Shown one piece after another: positions 50,953 through 60,662 of a stretch of 64,000 bases of DNA (positions within the stretch are counted from its first letter, which is position 1; each line of letters starts with the position of its first letter). The notes under the pieces were generated by a model that saw nothing but the letters and a program-made list of their open reading frames with translations, ran no database searches and had not been told where the DNA came from. Source of the stretch: Pedobacter sp. Leaf41 (lineage in GTDB: Bacteria > Bacteroidota > Bacteroidia > Sphingobacteriales > Sphingobacteriaceae). The stretch spans positions 62,001 to 126,000 of the forward strand of contig NZ_LMLE01000009.1 in NCBI RefSeq assembly GCF_001422545.1, written 5' to 3'. Made by a program: the position numbers and the translations under genes.

Positions 50953-53730
50953 TTGAAAAAATACTCCAACCAGACCTTAAATCCCTTCATCATTCTCTTC
51001 AGCCTGCTTTTTACGTATGGCTGTGTAGCAAATAAAGATACCGCTATCGACCGGAAGTTTCAAAACTTAACGGCACGCTACAACTATATCTATAATTCTA
51101 AGGTTCTGCTCACCGAATATAATGACGGTTTACAGCAAAGTTACCCTGATAATTACGAAAAAGTATTACCTATTTATCTTGATCCAGAACCGCAGGTTAA
51201 TTTAATGCTTACTCCAGGCGCTCCAAACAAACAACTTGATGAGGTAATTACAAAAGGACAAACCATCATAAACGATAAAAGTTTCAGTAATTATATAGAC
51301 GATGCCTACATGCTTTTAGGCAAAGCCAACTATTTAAAAGGAAACTATTTTATCGCATCAGAGTATTTTGATTATGTGGCTAAAGCTTACGACAAAGATC
51401 TACAGACTTTTGTTATGGCTATGAATTGGAAAGCACGCGGCCAAATGGAATTAAATAATATGGCGGTGGCTGATAAAATTTTAGATACCATGCTTCGTGC
51501 TGCCGATAATCTAAAAAAAGATATCGCCGAACCTTTGGCTACAACCGCCCAAATGAGGATATATCAAAAAAGAAATAAAGAGGCAATCCTACTACTCGAA
51601 AACGCTGTTCGGTTAGGCGATGATAAACAACTCCGTATTCGTTGGCGGTATATTTTAGCACAGCTGCAAGAACAGGAGAACGACCATCAAAATGCATTCA
51701 TCAATTACACAAAAGTAGAAAACAGTAATGCACCATTTGAAATGTATTTCCATGCCAATTTGCAACGCATAAAGTTAAGAGCATTAATTAGCGGCTACAA
51801 AGTTGATGAAGATAAAGCCCTGTTGGCATTACTAAAAGACGATAAAAATTTCGACTACACTGATCAAATATATTATCAGGTTGGTGAGCTATTCTCGAAA
51901 GAAGGCAAATTTGTTAAAGCAGAAGAAAACTATCAAAAGTCAGTTCAGAAGAGCACAAAAAATCAAAACCAAAAAGCATTATCTTATTTAAAAATTGCCG
52001 ATTTAAATTTTAAGGAATTTAACAACTATATCAAGGCGAAACTATATTATGATAGCACGGTATTAATTATGCCAAAAAACTTTCCTGATTATGATAACAT
52101 TGTTAAAAAGGCAGATAATCTTCAGTATTTAACAGATCGTTACACGATAATCTCGAAAGAAGATACCGCTCAAATGATTGCCAAGTTGCCTGCAACAGAA
52201 CGCGAAGCAAAAGTAAAAGCGTATTTAACTCAGAAAGTTGAAGTGGCCACTATTCCGATTTCAAATAATCAAAGCCTTAATAATCCAGATTTTCTGAACC
52301 AGATGTTAAACGCTCCTCAAACTGGTGCTGGTAATACTTTCTACTTTAACAATAATGCAGCAATAAGTACTGGTTTTGCCGATTTTAAGAAGCGCTGGGG
52401 TAACAGGCAATTAGAAGATAACTGGCGCCAAAGCCAGCGCTCATCAGCTCAGGAAAATGCACAGGTAATGTCTGGCGGAAACGTAGCCAACACCATCACG
52501 CCTGCAAATGGAACTAACACCACGACATCAGCAGATCAAACCTCGATAGAAAAACAATATCTGGATGCATTGCCAGTTACACCGGAACTGCTTATTACAT
52601 CCGATCAGAAAATTATTGATGCTTATTTTGAAATCGCCAGTTTCTATCAGCAAGAGCTGAACGACAAAAAAGAAGCCAATAAGATTTACGATGAACTTTT
52701 AAGAAGATATCCAAAAAATAACCATCTCGCGGCCATTTATTACAGCTTATACCTAAATAACAAAGGTGTTGATGAGAATAAATCAAATGAGTTTAGGCAA
52801 TTGGTGCTAACGAAATACCCAGAATCGAATTATGCTAAAACAATTTTAGATCCATCGTTTTCTGCCAAACAGAGTGCAATGGAAAATATTGCAAACAACA
52901 ATTATAATGTTGCTTTTGAGGCCTACGCTAAAAAGGAATATCCAAGCGTAATCAAACAAGCCAATGATAATGTAAATGCATTTCCTGATAACGATCTGGC
53001 TCCACAATATGCCTACTTAAAAGCTATTGCGGTTGGCCGTACATCAAAACTTGATCCATTATTGGCCGAATTTAATTCCATTACCACCCAATACCCTAAC
53101 GATTTAATTGTTACACCGTTAGTACGCGATCATTTAAAGTATATTGAAGCAAACCTGGCTGAGTTTAAGCAGCGCCCTGTTGCCTTGATCGACTTTGATT
53201 CAAACGAGCCTCGTTTCGTGAGCCAGGTAAAACCAATTGCTATACCTGCGAAACCGCTCACTACCAATATTAATGCTGCAACAGAAGTAAAACCAGTAGA
53301 AATCGCTGTAAAACCAGTGGAGAAACCTGAAGAAGTTAAACCGGTTGATGTAGTAAAACCCGCCAGTATTTTTAGCGCAGCTACTTCTAACGAGTATTAC
53401 TATGTTATTGATGTAGCCGATGCTACTTTAACTTTAAGTTCATCACGCTTCGGTATTGGTCAGTTTAACCGCGGAAATTATCCAGATAATGATCTGGCGC
53501 ACAAATTGGTTGAGCTAGATAATAACCAATTGATTTATGTAACCAGTTTTATCGATTTGGAAGATGCAAAAATTTACGAATCAAGCATTGCTGGTCAGTT
53601 AAAAAATATAATGAAAGTTCCTGCAAATCTTTACAGAGGCTTTATTATCAGCAAAGAGAATTTCGAAAAGCTGAATAGTAGAGATCGCATTAATGAATAT
53701 TTGGAATTTTTGAAAGACAATTATAAATAG
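50953..53730 (+). CDS. SprE/PorW-type TPR lipoprotein of type IX secretion
   Basis: 925 residues. TTG start codon at 50953, needed because the lipoprotein signal (FTYGC, Cys24) begins just after it and no ATG lies near. The body consists of many TPR-like repeats (about 120-400 and 540-700), a Gln/Asn-rich linker, a KPVEKP-type Pro/Lys stretch (about 760-815), and a C-terminal conserved domain. This layout is typical of SprE/PorW, a component or stabiliser of the type IX secretion system. The link to the gld genes 5 kb away supports this. Confidence 0.82.
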   Translation: MKKYSNQTLNPFIILFSLLFTYGCVANKDTAIDRKFQNLTARYNYIYNSKVLLTEYNDGLQQSYPDNYEKVLPIYLDPEPQVNLMLTPGAPNKQLDEVITKGQTIINDKSFSNYIDDAYMLLGKANYLKGNYFIASEYFDYVAKAYDKDLQTFVMAMNWKARGQMELNNMAVADKILDTMLRAADNLKKDIAEPLATTAQMRIYQKRNKEAILLLENAVRLGDDKQLRIRWRYILAQLQEQENDHQNAFINYTKVENSNAPFEMYFHANLQRIKLRALISGYKVDEDKALLALLKDDKNFDYTDQIYYQVGELFSKEGKFVKAEENYQKSVQKSTKNQNQKALSYLKIADLNFKEFNNYIKAKLYYDSTVLIMPKNFPDYDNIVKKADNLQYLTDRYTIISKEDTAQMIAKLPATEREAKVKAYLTQKVEVATIPISNNQSLNNPDFLNQMLNAPQTGAGNTFYFNNNAAISTGFADFKKRWGNRQLEDNWRQSQRSSAQENAQVMSGGNVANTITPANGTNTTTSADQTSIEKQYLDALPVTPELLITSDQKIIDAYFEIASFYQQELNDKKEANKIYDELLRRYPKNNHLAAIYYSLYLNNKGVDENKSNEFRQLVLTKYPESNYAKTILDPSFSAKQSAMENIANNNYNVAFEAYAKKEYPSVIKQANDNVNAFPDNDLAPQYAYLKAIAVGRTSKLDPLLAEFNSITTQYPNDLIVTPLVRDHLKYIEANLAEFKQRPVALIDFDSNEPRFVSQVKPIAIPAKPLTTNINAATEVKPVEIAVKPVEKPEEVKPVDVVKPASIFSAATSNEYYYVIDVADATLTLSSSRFGIGQFNRGNYPDNDLAHKLVELDNNQLIYVTSFIDLEDAKIYESSIAGQLKNIMKVPANLYRGFIISKENFEKLNSRDRINEYLEFLKDNYK

Positions 53731-53780
53731 GCATAGAACTGCCTGTAAAAGGCCAAAAAATGAGTTCATCAAAATTTTAA

Positions 53781-53788
53781 TAAATTTG
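53781..53788 (+). promoter_or_regulatory. Predicted -7 element of the PBP1A gene
   Basis: TAAATTTG, exact TAnnTTTG match, 53 bases before the ATG, so PBP1A can be transcribed independently of the SprE gene. Confidence 0.5.
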
Positions 53789-53840
53789 TAGCCAAAATGG
53801 CTTCCAATTTGCTAGGCCTTTGCATTAATTACAACACAAA

Positions 53841-56063
53841 ATGAATAAATCCCTTTCTGCACAAGAAACAAAAAGATATAGTTTAATCATCTGGAAAATA
53901 TTGGTAGGCGGAATATCGCTTTTCGCGATTTTTATATCTATGATCGGACTTGGGCTTTTTGGCGAATTACCTTCTTTCAGAGATATTGAACACCCAAAAA
54001 GTAACCAGGCATCAGAAATTATTGCAGAAGACGGCCGCCCGCTGGGAACCTATTTTGTACAAAACAGATCCAATGTTACCTATAAAGATATTTCCGAAAA
54101 TGTGATCAATGGCTTAATTGCAACCGAGGATACCCGTTTTAAAGATCACTCTGGAATCGATTTCAAACGTACCTTCACCATCATAGGCTATAATTTAATC
54201 GGCAAAAAACAAGGCGCAAGTACGATTACTCAACAGTTGGCCAAAAATCTTTTCCCACGCGAATCCAACCTCAATTTCTTCTCATTGGTACTCACCAAAT
54301 TTAAAGAGTGGATTGTTGCTGTAAAGCTGGAACGCAATTACACAAAGGAAGAAATCATCACCATGTACCTCAATACGGTAGATTTTGGTAATCAGGCTTA
54401 TGGAATTAAATCAGCTGCAAGAGTTTATTTTAATACCACGCCTGATAAACTAACTTTAACCCAGGCGGCAACTTTGGTGGGTATGCAGAAGGGGATTACG
54501 ATGTACTCACCTACCCGCCATCCGGAGCGCTCGAGAAACCGGAGAAATACTGTGATGGCTATGATGGTAAAATCAGAACTATTAACTCAGCAGAATTTTA
54601 ATGAGGAAAAAGAGAAACCACTAGGTTTGAAATTTAACGCTGCAACTGTAAACGATGGCATTGCACCTTACTTTAGATCAGTTTTAAAAAACGATATCAA
54701 AACAATCTTCCAGGAGCAGGGAATAGTAAAGCCAGATGGTACACCATATGATTTGGACCGTGATGGATTGAAAATTTACACCACCTTGAATTTCGACATG
54801 CAGCAATACGCTGAGGCAGCGCAGAAAGAATATATGAAAGTTTTGCAGGCGCAATTTATCAGCAGCTGGAAAGGTAGAAATCCTTTTAAAGGAAAAGATT
54901 TGCAGATTGAACAAGGTGTTAAAAGATCTGACCGATACAAATCACTCAAATTGGAAGGTAAATCTGATGACGAGATCAAACAAGATTTCAACACTAAAAC
55001 TGAAATGACCATTTTCACCTGGAAAGGCGATATTGATACAGTGATGAAACCAATTGATTCAGTTCGCTACTACAAAATGTTGTTGCGTAACGCCATGATG
55101 ACCATGGATCCTACCAATGGGCACGTTAAAGCCTGGGTTGGTGGGATCAACTACGAGCATTTCAAATACGATCAGGTTAAAATGGGAACTCGACAAGTAG
55201 GATCGACAGCCAAACCATTTACTTATGCGGTTGCCATCGAAAATGGTTATTCTCCTTGCTATACAGTTTCCAATACGCCTGTAACCATTGAAGGTTATGG
55301 AAAGCCATACATCCCAGGCTCATCAGGTAAACCATTGCCAGGAAACATTACGTTACAAAAAGCTTTAGCTTACTCCCAAAATTATGTTACAGCTTACTTG
55401 ATGAAACAAGTTGGACCAGTTGCAGTTGCTAACTTAGCAACAAAAATGGGTATTCCAAATGTTCCGGCTTATCCTTCTATTTGTTTAGGAACTTTTGATT
55501 CATCCATTTACAATATGGTTGGCGCTTATGGCGCATTTGCAAACAAAGGAACCTATACCAAACCAATTTATTTACTAAAGATTGAAGATAAAAATGGGGT
55601 TGTACTTTTCTCGCAAAAAGAAATTCCGAAACCAATTATGAGTGAGGAAGTTGCCTATGTGATGACCAGAATGCTCAAAGGTGTGGTATCGGGTGGAACA
55701 GGTTCCAGATTAAATTATAAATATAAAGTAAATGCACCCATTGGTGGAAAAACAGGTACTACTCAAAATAATTCTGATGGTTGGTTTATGGCAATCACAC
55801 CTCAATTAGTAACTGGCGTTTGGACCGGCTGCGAAGATCGGGCTTTTCACTTTTTAAGTACCAACCAAGGAGAGGGTGCAAATACGGCACTTCCTATTTT
55901 TGCAGGCTTTATTAAACGGGTTTACGCAAACCCGGCGTTAAAAATAAGTCATGCAGATTTTGAAGCACCAAAAGCAGGGGTATCCATCACCTACGACTGT
56001 AACCAATATCAGCAACAGGAAGAGGAAACCAATCCTGAACTTGATGAAAAATTAGGTTTTTAA
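53841..56063 (+). CDS. Class A penicillin-binding protein (PBP1A-type)
   Basis: 740 residues. N-terminal membrane helix (about 17-40), glycosyltransferase domain with catalytic Glu96 (ATEDTRF) and GASTITQQLAKNLF, then transpeptidase domain: SxxK at Ser455-Lys458 (GSTAKPF), SQN at 512-514 and KTG at 637-639. It polymerises and cross-links peptidoglycan in the periplasm. Divergent function from its neighbours. Confidence 0.96.
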   Translation: MNKSLSAQETKRYSLIIWKILVGGISLFAIFISMIGLGLFGELPSFRDIEHPKSNQASEIIAEDGRPLGTYFVQNRSNVTYKDISENVINGLIATEDTRFKDHSGIDFKRTFTIIGYNLIGKKQGASTITQQLAKNLFPRESNLNFFSLVLTKFKEWIVAVKLERNYTKEEIITMYLNTVDFGNQAYGIKSAARVYFNTTPDKLTLTQAATLVGMQKGITMYSPTRHPERSRNRRNTVMAMMVKSELLTQQNFNEEKEKPLGLKFNAATVNDGIAPYFRSVLKNDIKTIFQEQGIVKPDGTPYDLDRDGLKIYTTLNFDMQQYAEAAQKEYMKVLQAQFISSWKGRNPFKGKDLQIEQGVKRSDRYKSLKLEGKSDDEIKQDFNTKTEMTIFTWKGDIDTVMKPIDSVRYYKMLLRNAMMTMDPTNGHVKAWVGGINYEHFKYDQVKMGTRQVGSTAKPFTYAVAIENGYSPCYTVSNTPVTIEGYGKPYIPGSSGKPLPGNITLQKALAYSQNYVTAYLMKQVGPVAVANLATKMGIPNVPAYPSICLGTFDSSIYNMVGAYGAFANKGTYTKPIYLLKIEDKNGVVLFSQKEIPKPIMSEEVAYVMTRMLKGVVSGGTGSRLNYKYKVNAPIGGKTGTTQNNSDGWFMAITPQLVTGVWTGCEDRAFHFLSTNQGEGANTALPIFAGFIKRVYANPALKISHADFEAPKAGVSITYDCNQYQQQEEETNPELDEKLGF

Positions 56064-56132
56064 TACTAATGGAGATATTCCTGACCCTATGCGTAACTTA
56101 GGAGCTGGCCGAAATTCTTTTAAACAACATCG

Positions 56133-56160
56133 AATCCTTATCCGTTTAGATAAGGATTTC
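56133..56160 (+). terminator. Weak hairpin after the PBP1A gene
   Basis: AATCCTTATC (56133-56142) and GATAAGGATT (56149-56158) form a ten-base-pair stem, with only a short T-run. It lies 13 bases before the uvrC -7 element. Confidence 0.6.
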
Positions 56161-56172
56161 GCATTTGAATAC

Positions 56173-56180
56173 TATTTTTG
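56173..56180 (+). promoter_or_regulatory. Predicted -7 element of uvrC
   Basis: TATTTTTG, exact TAnnTTTG match, seven bases before ATG 56187, predicting a leaderless or near-leaderless transcript. Confidence 0.5.
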
Positions 56181-56186
56181 TAATTG

Positions 56187-58019
56187 ATGAGCACTTTTGA
56201 CCATAAAACCGCACTAACCGCAATTCCGCATAAACCCGGTGTTTACCAATATTGGGACGCAGATGGAAAGTTAATGTATATTGGTAAAGCAAAAGACCTT
56301 CGCAACCGTGTCGGCTCCTATTTCAATAGCGATAAGCAACAATTTAACGGCAAAACCAGAGTGCTGGTTTCCAAAATCAGGAAGATAACTTTTACTATTG
56401 TTGATACAGAAATTGATGCTTGGTTGCTTGAAAATAGTTTGATCAAAAAGCATCAGCCTAAATTCAATATCAATTTAAAAGATGATAAAACTTACCCATG
56501 GATAATCGTTAAAAACGAACCCTATCCACGCATTTATTGGACCAGAAAGGTAATTAAAGATGGATCAACCTATTTCGGCCCATATGGATCGATTGGCATG
56601 ATGCACACTATTTTAGATCTGATTAAAGAAACATACCCTTTAAGGACTTGTTCGCTGCCATTAAACGACAAAAATATTGCTGAAGGCAAGTTTAAAGTTT
56701 GCCTGGAATACCAGATTGGAAATTGCAAAGGTCCATGTCAGGCCTACCAAACAGAAATTGATTACAACCAGAACATTGTTGAGATTAAAGAGATTTTAAA
56801 CGGCAAAATTGGCAATGTGATTCGAGATGTGAAGGGCATTATCAAAACTGCTTCAGAAGAATTAAACTTCGAACTGGCACATCAATATTCGCGAAAACTT
56901 CAGGTTTTAGAGAAATATCAAAGTAAGTCGACCGTGGTGAACAGTGCCATTACCAATGTTGATGTAGTGAGCATTGCTTCTGATGAGCGTTATGCCTTCG
57001 TGAACTACCTGAAAGTAATGAATGGAACTATCATTCAAACGCAAACTATTGAAATTAAAAAGCAATTGGATGAAAGTGATGATGAACTTTTGATCACGGC
57101 GATGTTGGAGTTCAGAACAAAGTTTAACAGTACATCAAAAGAAATTATTGTTCCATTTGAACTTTCGTTGGAAGATGAAACGCTAAAATTTACCGTTCCA
57201 AAACTTGGTGAAAAAAAGAAACTTTTAGAGCTATCTCAGAAAAACGTATTGTTTTTCAAAAAAGAAAAACTAAATCAATACGAAAAGTTAAATCCTGATT
57301 TAAGGACAGATCGCATTTTAACAACCATGCAAAAAGATTTGCGATTGACGCAATTGCCGAAGCATATTGAATGTTTTGATAACTCCAACTTTCAGGGTAA
57401 GTACCCTGTTTCGGCAATTGTGGTTTTTAAAGATGCTAAACCTTCAAAGAAAGATTATCGCCACTTTAACGTGAAGACAGTGGAAGGTCCAAATGATTTC
57501 GCGACGATGGAGGAGGCTGTTTTTAGACGCTACAGGCGCATGCTTGAAGAAGACCAGCCATTGCCTCAACTAATTATTATTGATGGCGGCAAAGGACAAC
57601 TTTCGTCGGCTATGAAAAGCTTGAAGTTGCTTGGTATCGAAAATCGTGTAACAGTTATTGGTATTGCTAAAAGATTGGAAGAACTTTTTTATCCAGGGGA
57701 TTCGTTTCCGCTTTATCTCGATAAAAAATCGGAAACGTTAAAAGTGATTCAACAACTTCGTGACGAAGCACATAGGTTTGGTATTACCTTTCACCGCAAA
57801 AAGCGTGACCAAGGAACTTTAAAAACCGAATTGGAACAAATTGAAGGCATTGGTAAAACTACGGCCGACAAATTGCTAAAACATTTTAAATCAGTTAAGA
57901 AAATAAGAGAAGCTACAGAGAAAGAATTGAGCGAAGTGCTTAATAAAAAGCAGATGATAACTTTGCAGGATCATTTTAGCCCGCAGTCCCCTGAAGGGGG
58001 AATTGAAAACCCATCCTAA
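56187..58019 (+). CDS. uvrC: UvrABC system protein C
   Basis: 610 residues from ATG 56187 (a TTG sits directly before it). GIY-YIG nuclease at the start (KPGVYQYWDADGKLMYIGKA), cysteine cluster CLEYQIGNCKGPC, UVR motif (about 205-240), RNase-H-like second nuclease (ECFDNSNFQG, LIIIDGGKGQL) and a helix-hairpin-helix (IEGIGKTTADKLLKHF). It makes both incisions in nucleotide excision repair. The last ten or so codons lie in a palindromic repeat. Confidence 0.97.
   Translation: MSTFDHKTALTAIPHKPGVYQYWDADGKLMYIGKAKDLRNRVGSYFNSDKQQFNGKTRVLVSKIRKITFTIVDTEIDAWLLENSLIKKHQPKFNINLKDDKTYPWIIVKNEPYPRIYWTRKVIKDGSTYFGPYGSIGMMHTILDLIKETYPLRTCSLPLNDKNIAEGKFKVCLEYQIGNCKGPCQAYQTEIDYNQNIVEIKEILNGKIGNVIRDVKGIIKTASEELNFELAHQYSRKLQVLEKYQSKSTVVNSAITNVDVVSIASDERYAFVNYLKVMNGTIIQTQTIEIKKQLDESDDELLITAMLEFRTKFNSTSKEIIVPFELSLEDETLKFTVPKLGEKKKLLELSQKNVLFFKKEKLNQYEKLNPDLRTDRILTTMQKDLRLTQLPKHIECFDNSNFQGKYPVSAIVVFKDAKPSKKDYRHFNVKTVEGPNDFATMEEAVFRRYRRMLEEDQPLPQLIIIDGGKGQLSSAMKSLKLLGIENRVTVIGIAKRLEELFYPGDSFPLYLDKKSETLKVIQQLRDEAHRFGITFHRKKRDQGTLKTELEQIEGIGKTTADKLLKHFKSVKKIREATEKELSEVLNKKQMITLQDHFSPQSPEGGIENPS
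57985..58010. repeat. CCCCTGAAGGGGG palindrome at the end of uvrC
   Basis: CCCCTGAAGGGG inside the coding end of uvrC; it is translated as SPEGG near the C-terminus. The same core is at 29218-29245 in comB. Confidence 0.7.
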
Positions 58020-58134
58020 TAGTTCATGTGAGTATCAATTTTCAGTAACAGAATTTAGTCAAATTGCCTGCCTGCAGTAGGTAGTAACGCTTAGTACCTC
58101 TCAATGACGATATGTTTAACTGAAGACGAGCTAA

Positions 58135-58174
58135 AAACAGAAAAGCTTCAATTTTCATCGAAGCTTTTCTGTTA
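58135..58174 (-). terminator. Terminator of the gld operon
   Basis: AAACAGAAAAGCTTC and GAAGCTTTTCTGTT form a 14-base-pair stem overlapping the gldN stop codon (58172-58174). Confidence 0.82.
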
Positions 58175-59080
58175 GTATTCCCAAAGTCCTTGTTCGTAAT
58201 CAAGAACCGACTTTTTAATTCTTTCAGATTCGTATAATCGTTGTCTAGGATCAGCAATAATATCTCTTAGCTTGTTATCTCCAGGATTTGATTCCTTCAC
58301 AATATAACTGCTAAACAGACGGCGTATAAAGAAATCATCAAAGCTTAATGATGAAGCATCATTGTTGGTATTGATTAAGCGTTTCTTCGTTAATATTTCC
58401 CTAGCTTCTGGATAATAAACCCAGAAAACTGGTTGCCATTGCTTTGAAACCTCATTGTATTTCATTGGCGCAATACCTACAATACGTGGTTCGAAAATTG
58501 AACGTTTAACATCAAAAATCCAATCTTCCTTAATTCTAAATTTTAAAAATGATTCAGGGTTAAGATCATTTGCAACAGTTTTTACAGTACCTGCTTTAGC
58601 ATCGGTTACTTCTACGGTTCCGGCGGCGGCCATCATTGCAGAATCTTTCGTCATAGGTGTATTGAAAGCATCATCTTCGTTCAGCACACTATCGATAGGA
58701 GCATAAGCAGTTAATTCTTCGGCTTTAACAGCAGCTAAGATCACATCAATTAATCTTGATTTAGGAGACTTTAATGACGAATTCACGGTATCTCTTAAGT
58801 CAATTTCCCTCCAGATACGCTTTGCATAAAATACATCTTCCTCTCTTACATCAGCCAAAGGCACCATTTCCGTACTATCGATATCTTTTCGGGCATAAAA
58901 ACCATCCTTTGGTGGAACCTTAAGTTTTTTCTTGGCTACCTTAACTGGCGCTGCAACGGTATCGGCAACAGGTGCTGGTGCAACTGCAGCTTTTTTCGGA
59001 GCCAATTTGGTTGGCTTTTTCTGTGCGTAAGCCAACGTCGTAAATAAAGCCAATGCAATGATGCTTACAATCCTTTTCAT
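58172..59080 (-). CDS. gldN: Gliding-motility / T9SS protein GldN
   Basis: 302 residues from ATG 59080; a GTG six codons upstream lies before the signal peptide and is not used here. Signal peptide RIVSIIALALFTTLAYA, then a Lys/Pro/Ala/Val-rich segment and the family core (DSTEMVPLADVREEDVFYAKRIWREIDLRD). GldN forms the periplasmic ring with GldK. Last of gldK-L-M-N. Confidence 0.94.
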   Translation of the reverse strand: MKRIVSIIALALFTTLAYAQKKPTKLAPKKAAVAPAPVADTVAAPVKVAKKKLKVPPKDGFYARKDIDSTEMVPLADVREEDVFYAKRIWREIDLRDTVNSSLKSPKSRLIDVILAAVKAEELTAYAPIDSVLNEDDAFNTPMTKDSAMMAAAGTVEVTDAKAGTVKTVANDLNPESFLKFRIKEDWIFDVKRSIFEPRIVGIAPMKYNEVSKQWQPVFWVYYPEAREILTKKRLINTNNDASSLSFDDFFIRRLFSSYIVKESNPGDNKLRDIIADPRQRLYESERIKKSVLDYEQGLWEY

Positions 59081-59087
59081 CTTCTTC

Positions 59088-60620
59088 TTATTTAACACTA
59101 AATGCTAATGAAGGTAAAACATTCTGGCGGCCATCAGGACCAACAGAAACAATATCTTCAAAAAATACTCTGGTACCTGGGGTTACAGAATTAATTGCCG
59201 CTTTAACAGCGCCAGCAAAACTTCCACCACTACCAGAAATAGTAACCGCGTCTGAACGTGGTTTTATAACCGTCAATTTATAACGTTGAATTTTGAACTT
59301 CACATCGAAAGGAAAATCATCAAGATCTGCTTCGATTTCTGATTCGCTTTTCAATTGAACAGAAGCGATATCACCTCCAGCTCGTCCACCAACTTTAGCT
59401 ACTGGCTTCGGAATAGCTTTTACTCTAAATTTCTGTGCGCCTAAACTCACTGTTTTACCAGCATTGCTCGCACTTACGTTTATAGAAACTTCACTTCCAA
59501 CCTGACCTCCAGAAACGTTTACACTGTAGTTTCCATTTGAACCAGACATTGATCCAGCTGAGATAGAAGCACGAACACTTTCTAATGGAAAACCAGCAGC
59601 AGAAACCGTGAATGGGTTTGGAATACCCGCATATATTACATTCATCTTTGTAGATGAAACAGTAGCAGATGGTTTTGCTACCTGATATTTTTGAGGCTGC
59701 GTTTTGTATTCCTTCACTTGTCCATCAGTTTGGCGAACACGAATAGTACCTACCCAAGTAAATTCTCCAACGCTGCTTGTACCGCCCGTGTAAGTTCCTT
59801 TACCTTCTTTAATGGATAATTTATTTCCATTAACGGTAATATCAGGAGTTGATCTTGAATCACTAGCTGTCAAGAATACCTCAGCGGTGTAAGGTTGTCC
59901 TTGGATAACATAAGAGGTTGGCGCTACTGCTACCGCTGCAAACTGATCTAAGTTAACCTGAGCTTTATCCATGTTTCCGAATAACTTTTTAACTACTTCA
60001 GCTTCAGCGTTTTTAGTGTCTGTTTGCAATTTTGTCAAAATAGTCATAGCAGCTGTTAATGGCGTTCCCTCACCAAAGTAAGTTTCTTGCCAGTTGCCTT
60101 TTCTTTTTCTAACCGGATCTTTGGCTTCTAATGAAAAAGCAACAGTTGCTCTATCAGCCGGATCTAGTAAAGAAATCAGTTTCTCACGTGTAGCGTTAAT
60201 TCTTTTCTTTAATTCATCAGCTTTCTTTTGGTTGATCATGATATTTTGAGCAATATCCTGATTAGATCTGTTTACCAAATCATCAGTTTCTGGATCAATA
60301 CCATCTCCAGCTGTAGTAAATTCTTTCTTTAAACTTTCAATGTAGTTATTCAAATTATCTGCAGCTGCCTGTGCTTGTTTGGCCTTCTCATAAATCGGTT
60401 GTGCACGAGCTGGCTCTTCCTTCAGTTTCGAATTTTCGAAAGCAGAAAATAGCTGATTAATACTGGTGTTTACATTGTTTTTAGAAGTATCCAAACTATC
60501 GTTGATATTTTTGAATGCATCTAAAATTGTATCTGATACGTTTAAGGCAAGCATGGCCAACAATACCAAATACATGATATTGATCATCCGCTGCCTTGTT
60601 GTTTCTTTTCCGCCTGCCAT
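59088..60620 (-). CDS. gldM: Gliding-motility / T9SS motor protein GldM
   Basis: 510 residues. MAGGKETTRQRMINIMYLVLLAMLALNV at the start gives a cytoplasmic tip and a single transmembrane helix (about 14-32), followed by coiled coils and beta-rich periplasmic domains (about 200-510). It forms the rotor part of the GldL-GldM motor driven by proton motive force. Directly after gldL. Confidence 0.95.
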   Translation of the reverse strand: MAGGKETTRQRMINIMYLVLLAMLALNVSDTILDAFKNINDSLDTSKNNVNTSINQLFSAFENSKLKEEPARAQPIYEKAKQAQAAADNLNNYIESLKKEFTTAGDGIDPETDDLVNRSNQDIAQNIMINQKKADELKKRINATREKLISLLDPADRATVAFSLEAKDPVRKRKGNWQETYFGEGTPLTAAMTILTKLQTDTKNAEAEVVKKLFGNMDKAQVNLDQFAAVAVAPTSYVIQGQPYTAEVFLTASDSRSTPDITVNGNKLSIKEGKGTYTGGTSSVGEFTWVGTIRVRQTDGQVKEYKTQPQKYQVAKPSATVSSTKMNVIYAGIPNPFTVSAAGFPLESVRASISAGSMSGSNGNYSVNVSGGQVGSEVSINVSASNAGKTVSLGAQKFRVKAIPKPVAKVGGRAGGDIASVQLKSESEIEADLDDFPFDVKFKIQRYKLTVIKPRSDAVTISGSGGSFAGAVKAAINSVTPGTRVFFEDIVSVGPDGRQNVLPSLAFSVK

Positions 60621-60662
60621 GTGTTATGTAGCTTTCTTTTTTAAAATTAAAAACTAGATAAT

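Noticed and set aside
58042..58257. 71-codon minus-strand frame between uvrC and gldN
   Set aside because: It lies partly in gldN on the same strand in another frame and partly over repeat fragments.
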